From contig CAMLEO010000388.1 of NCBI GenBank assembly GCA_946478975.1, forward strand, positions 1 to 5,360: a stretch of DNA of 5,360 nt, in the 5' to 3' direction. Of the stretch, positions 4,353 through 5,360 are shown piece by piece (positions within the stretch are counted from its first letter, which is position 1; each line of letters begins with the position of its first letter). The notes below the pieces were generated by a model. It was not told the origin of the DNA. It worked only from the letters and a program-made list of their open reading frames with translations, and ran no database searches. The position numbers were made by a program, and so were the translations under genes. Origin of the DNA: an uncultured Steroidobacter sp. Lineage in GTDB: Bacteria; Pseudomonadota; Gammaproteobacteria; Steroidobacterales; Steroidobacteraceae.

Positions 4353-4976
4353 ATGCTGCAAGTCACATTCGCTGAAGTGGTGCGCGTCCTGGAAGGGCTC
4401 GGTTCGTCCGTGCCGGCGGCTGAAGCGCACGGTTGCCTGGTCGGCGCGCTGTGCACGACTCAGCACTATTCGATGGAACGCTGGCTGGAAGAAATCATTC
4501 CCGACGAGGATCGTCGCGTCGACGACGACAGCCAGCAGGCGCTGCGTTTACTGTACGCCGACACGCTGAACGCGCTGCGCGGTGAAGAAATGGATTTCGA
4601 AGCACTGCTGCCTGGAGACGATGTGCCTCTGGCGGTGCGCGCCGGCGGCCTGTCGCAGTGGTGCCAGGGCTTTCTTTACGGCTTCGGCAGCACCGGTGAG
4701 ACACCCAAACAAGACGATCTGCCGACCAACGTCAACGAAATCCTCAGCGACCTGACTCACATCGGCCGCGCCAGCGTCGAGATCGAAGGCGACGCCGAGA
4801 ACGAATCCGAAGAAGAAGCCTATGCCGAGGTCGTGGAATACGTGCGCGTCGGCGTGCAACTCATTCACGACGAACTGGTGCCGGCGCAGGCCCATCGCAT
4901 CCAGGTGGATGAAGCGGGCGAGCCGCCGCTCGATCTCGACGACAGCCAGGACACGGACCCTTCCACTTTGCATTGA
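4353..4976 (+). CDS. ygfB: UPF0149 / YecA-family protein YgfB
   Basis: A 207-residue member of the UPF0149 (YgfB/YecA) family, an all-helical cytoplasmic protein usually encoded just upstream of pepP and near zapA. Its biochemical role is not settled; in Pseudomonas aeruginosa YgfB has been linked to regulation of ampDh3 and beta-lactam resistance. Family signatures are present: PAAEAHGCLVGALC (21-34), the LLPGDDVPLAVRAGGLSQWCQGFLYGFG block (85-112), EILSDL (129-134) and EEAYAEVVEYVRVGVQLIHDEL (154-175). The C-terminal 25 residues are acidic and variable. The start at 4353 was chosen because family homology begins at MLQVTFAEV. The frame is open upstream to 4314, but that stretch overlaps the promoter. 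It is slightly longer than the 192 residues of E. coli YgfB. pepP follows after 7 bp, so the two are probably one operon. Confidence 0.93.
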   Translation: MLQVTFAEVVRVLEGLGSSVPAAEAHGCLVGALCTTQHYSMERWLEEIIPDEDRRVDDDSQQALRLLYADTLNALRGEEMDFEALLPGDDVPLAVRAGGLSQWCQGFLYGFGSTGETPKQDDLPTNVNEILSDLTHIGRASVEIEGDAENESEEEAYAEVVEYVRVGVQLIHDELVPAQAHRIQVDEAGEPPLDLDDSQDTDPSTLH

Positions 4977-4983
4977 TCGCGAC

Positions 4984-5360
4984 ATGCGCAAAGACGAATT
5001 CGCTCGCCGCCGCCGGCAGCTCATGAAGATGATGGGCCGCGGCGCCATCGCCATTCTGCCCGCGGTTCCGGAAAAGACGCGTAACAGCGACGTCCTCTAT
5101 CACTATCGGCCCGACAGTGATTTTTATTACCTCACCGGTTTCGCCGAACCCGAAGCGGTGGCGGTGTTGATTCCGGGGCGCGAAGCCGCCGAATACGTCC
5201 TGTTCACGCGTGAGCGCGATCCAGCGCGCGAAACATGGGATGGCCGGCGTGCCGGGCCGGAAGGCGCCACGCGCGACTACGGCGCTGACGATGCGTTTCC
5301 TATCAACGACATCGACGACATCCTTCCCGGGCTGATGGAGAACTGCACCCGCGTGTACTA
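4984..5360 (+). CDS. pepP: Xaa-Pro aminopeptidase (aminopeptidase P), 5' part
   Basis: Metallopeptidase that removes an N-terminal residue preceding proline; cytosolic. Only the first 125 codons are inside the window and the gene runs off the right edge. What is visible is the N-terminal creatinase-like domain, with the conserved start EFARRRRQLM (5-14), a RNSDVLYHYRPDSDFYYLTGF segment (about 32-52) matching E. coli PepP closely, EPEAVAVLIPG (54-64), and TRERDPARETWDGRRAG (75-91). The catalytic pita-bread domain and its metal ligands would lie beyond the edge, so activity cannot be judged here. It starts 7 bp after ygfB with no evident Shine-Dalgarno, suggesting coupled translation. In relatives the ubi hydroxylase genes often follow. 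Confidence 0.95.
   Translation, partial: MRKDEFARRRRQLMKMMGRGAIAILPAVPEKTRNSDVLYHYRPDSDFYYLTGFAEPEAVAVLIPGREAAEYVLFTRERDPARETWDGRRAGPEGATRDYGADDAFPINDIDDILPGLMENCTRVY

Noticed and set aside
4548..5054. 168-codon minus-strand frame opposite ygfB and pepP
   Set aside because: Shadow of two conserved plus-strand genes.
1..5360. CRISPR array, insertion sequence, prophage or defence island
   Set aside because: No regularly spaced long repeats, transposase or phage motifs; all major genes are conserved housekeeping genes in a known order.

Overview
The window looks like ordinary chromosomal DNA of a GC-rich gammaproteobacterium. The clearest sign is the conserved neighbourhood ygfB/pepP | zapA - 6S RNA - fau, which in Escherichia coli and Pseudomonas lies around ssrS. 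A TIGR02449-type coiled-coil gene ahead of zapA and an EVE-domain gene next to fau and rpiA point away from the enterics, toward lineages such as Xanthomonadales, Nevskiales or Steroidobacterales. That placement is inference. No mobile element, CRISPR array or foreign-looking island is visible.

Layout, left to right. Bases 1-243 are non-coding and start with a cluster of small hairpins, two of which share the loop GTCCCT. Next is pyrD (+, 244-1332), the quinone-linked dihydroorotate dehydrogenase, whose 3' end overlaps the 3' end of convergent rpiA (-, 1256-1909) by 77 bp. Upstream of rpiA on the minus strand is a compact unit: a promoter, a good Shine-Dalgarno, a 22-codon lysine/alanine-rich ORF (2103-2035) and a strong GAAA-loop terminator (2007-1975). 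The minus strand then carries an EVE-domain protein (2684-2217), 5-formyltetrahydrofolate cyclo-ligase (fau, 3362 or 3296 to 2718), a 6S RNA (about 3528-3339) whose closing stem covers the fau ATG, zapA (3985-3674) and a small coiled-coil ZapB-like gene (4221-3982) that overlaps zapA as ATGA. Divergent from these, the UPF0149/YgfB gene (+, 4353-4976) is followed 7 bp later by the 5' part of pepP (+, 4984 to the edge).

Functionally this is housekeeping DNA: pyrimidine synthesis (pyrD), the pentose phosphate pathway (rpiA), folate repair (fau), Z-ring assembly (zapA and its partner), growth-phase control of RNA polymerase (6S RNA) and peptide turnover (pepP). I found no convincing new multi-gene system. 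The points most worth checking are the independently expressed 22-aa lysine-rich microprotein, the overlap of 6S RNA with the start of fau, and paired divergent promoters whose -10 boxes sit 7 nt from the start codons, predicting leaderless mRNAs for zapBA and ygfB.
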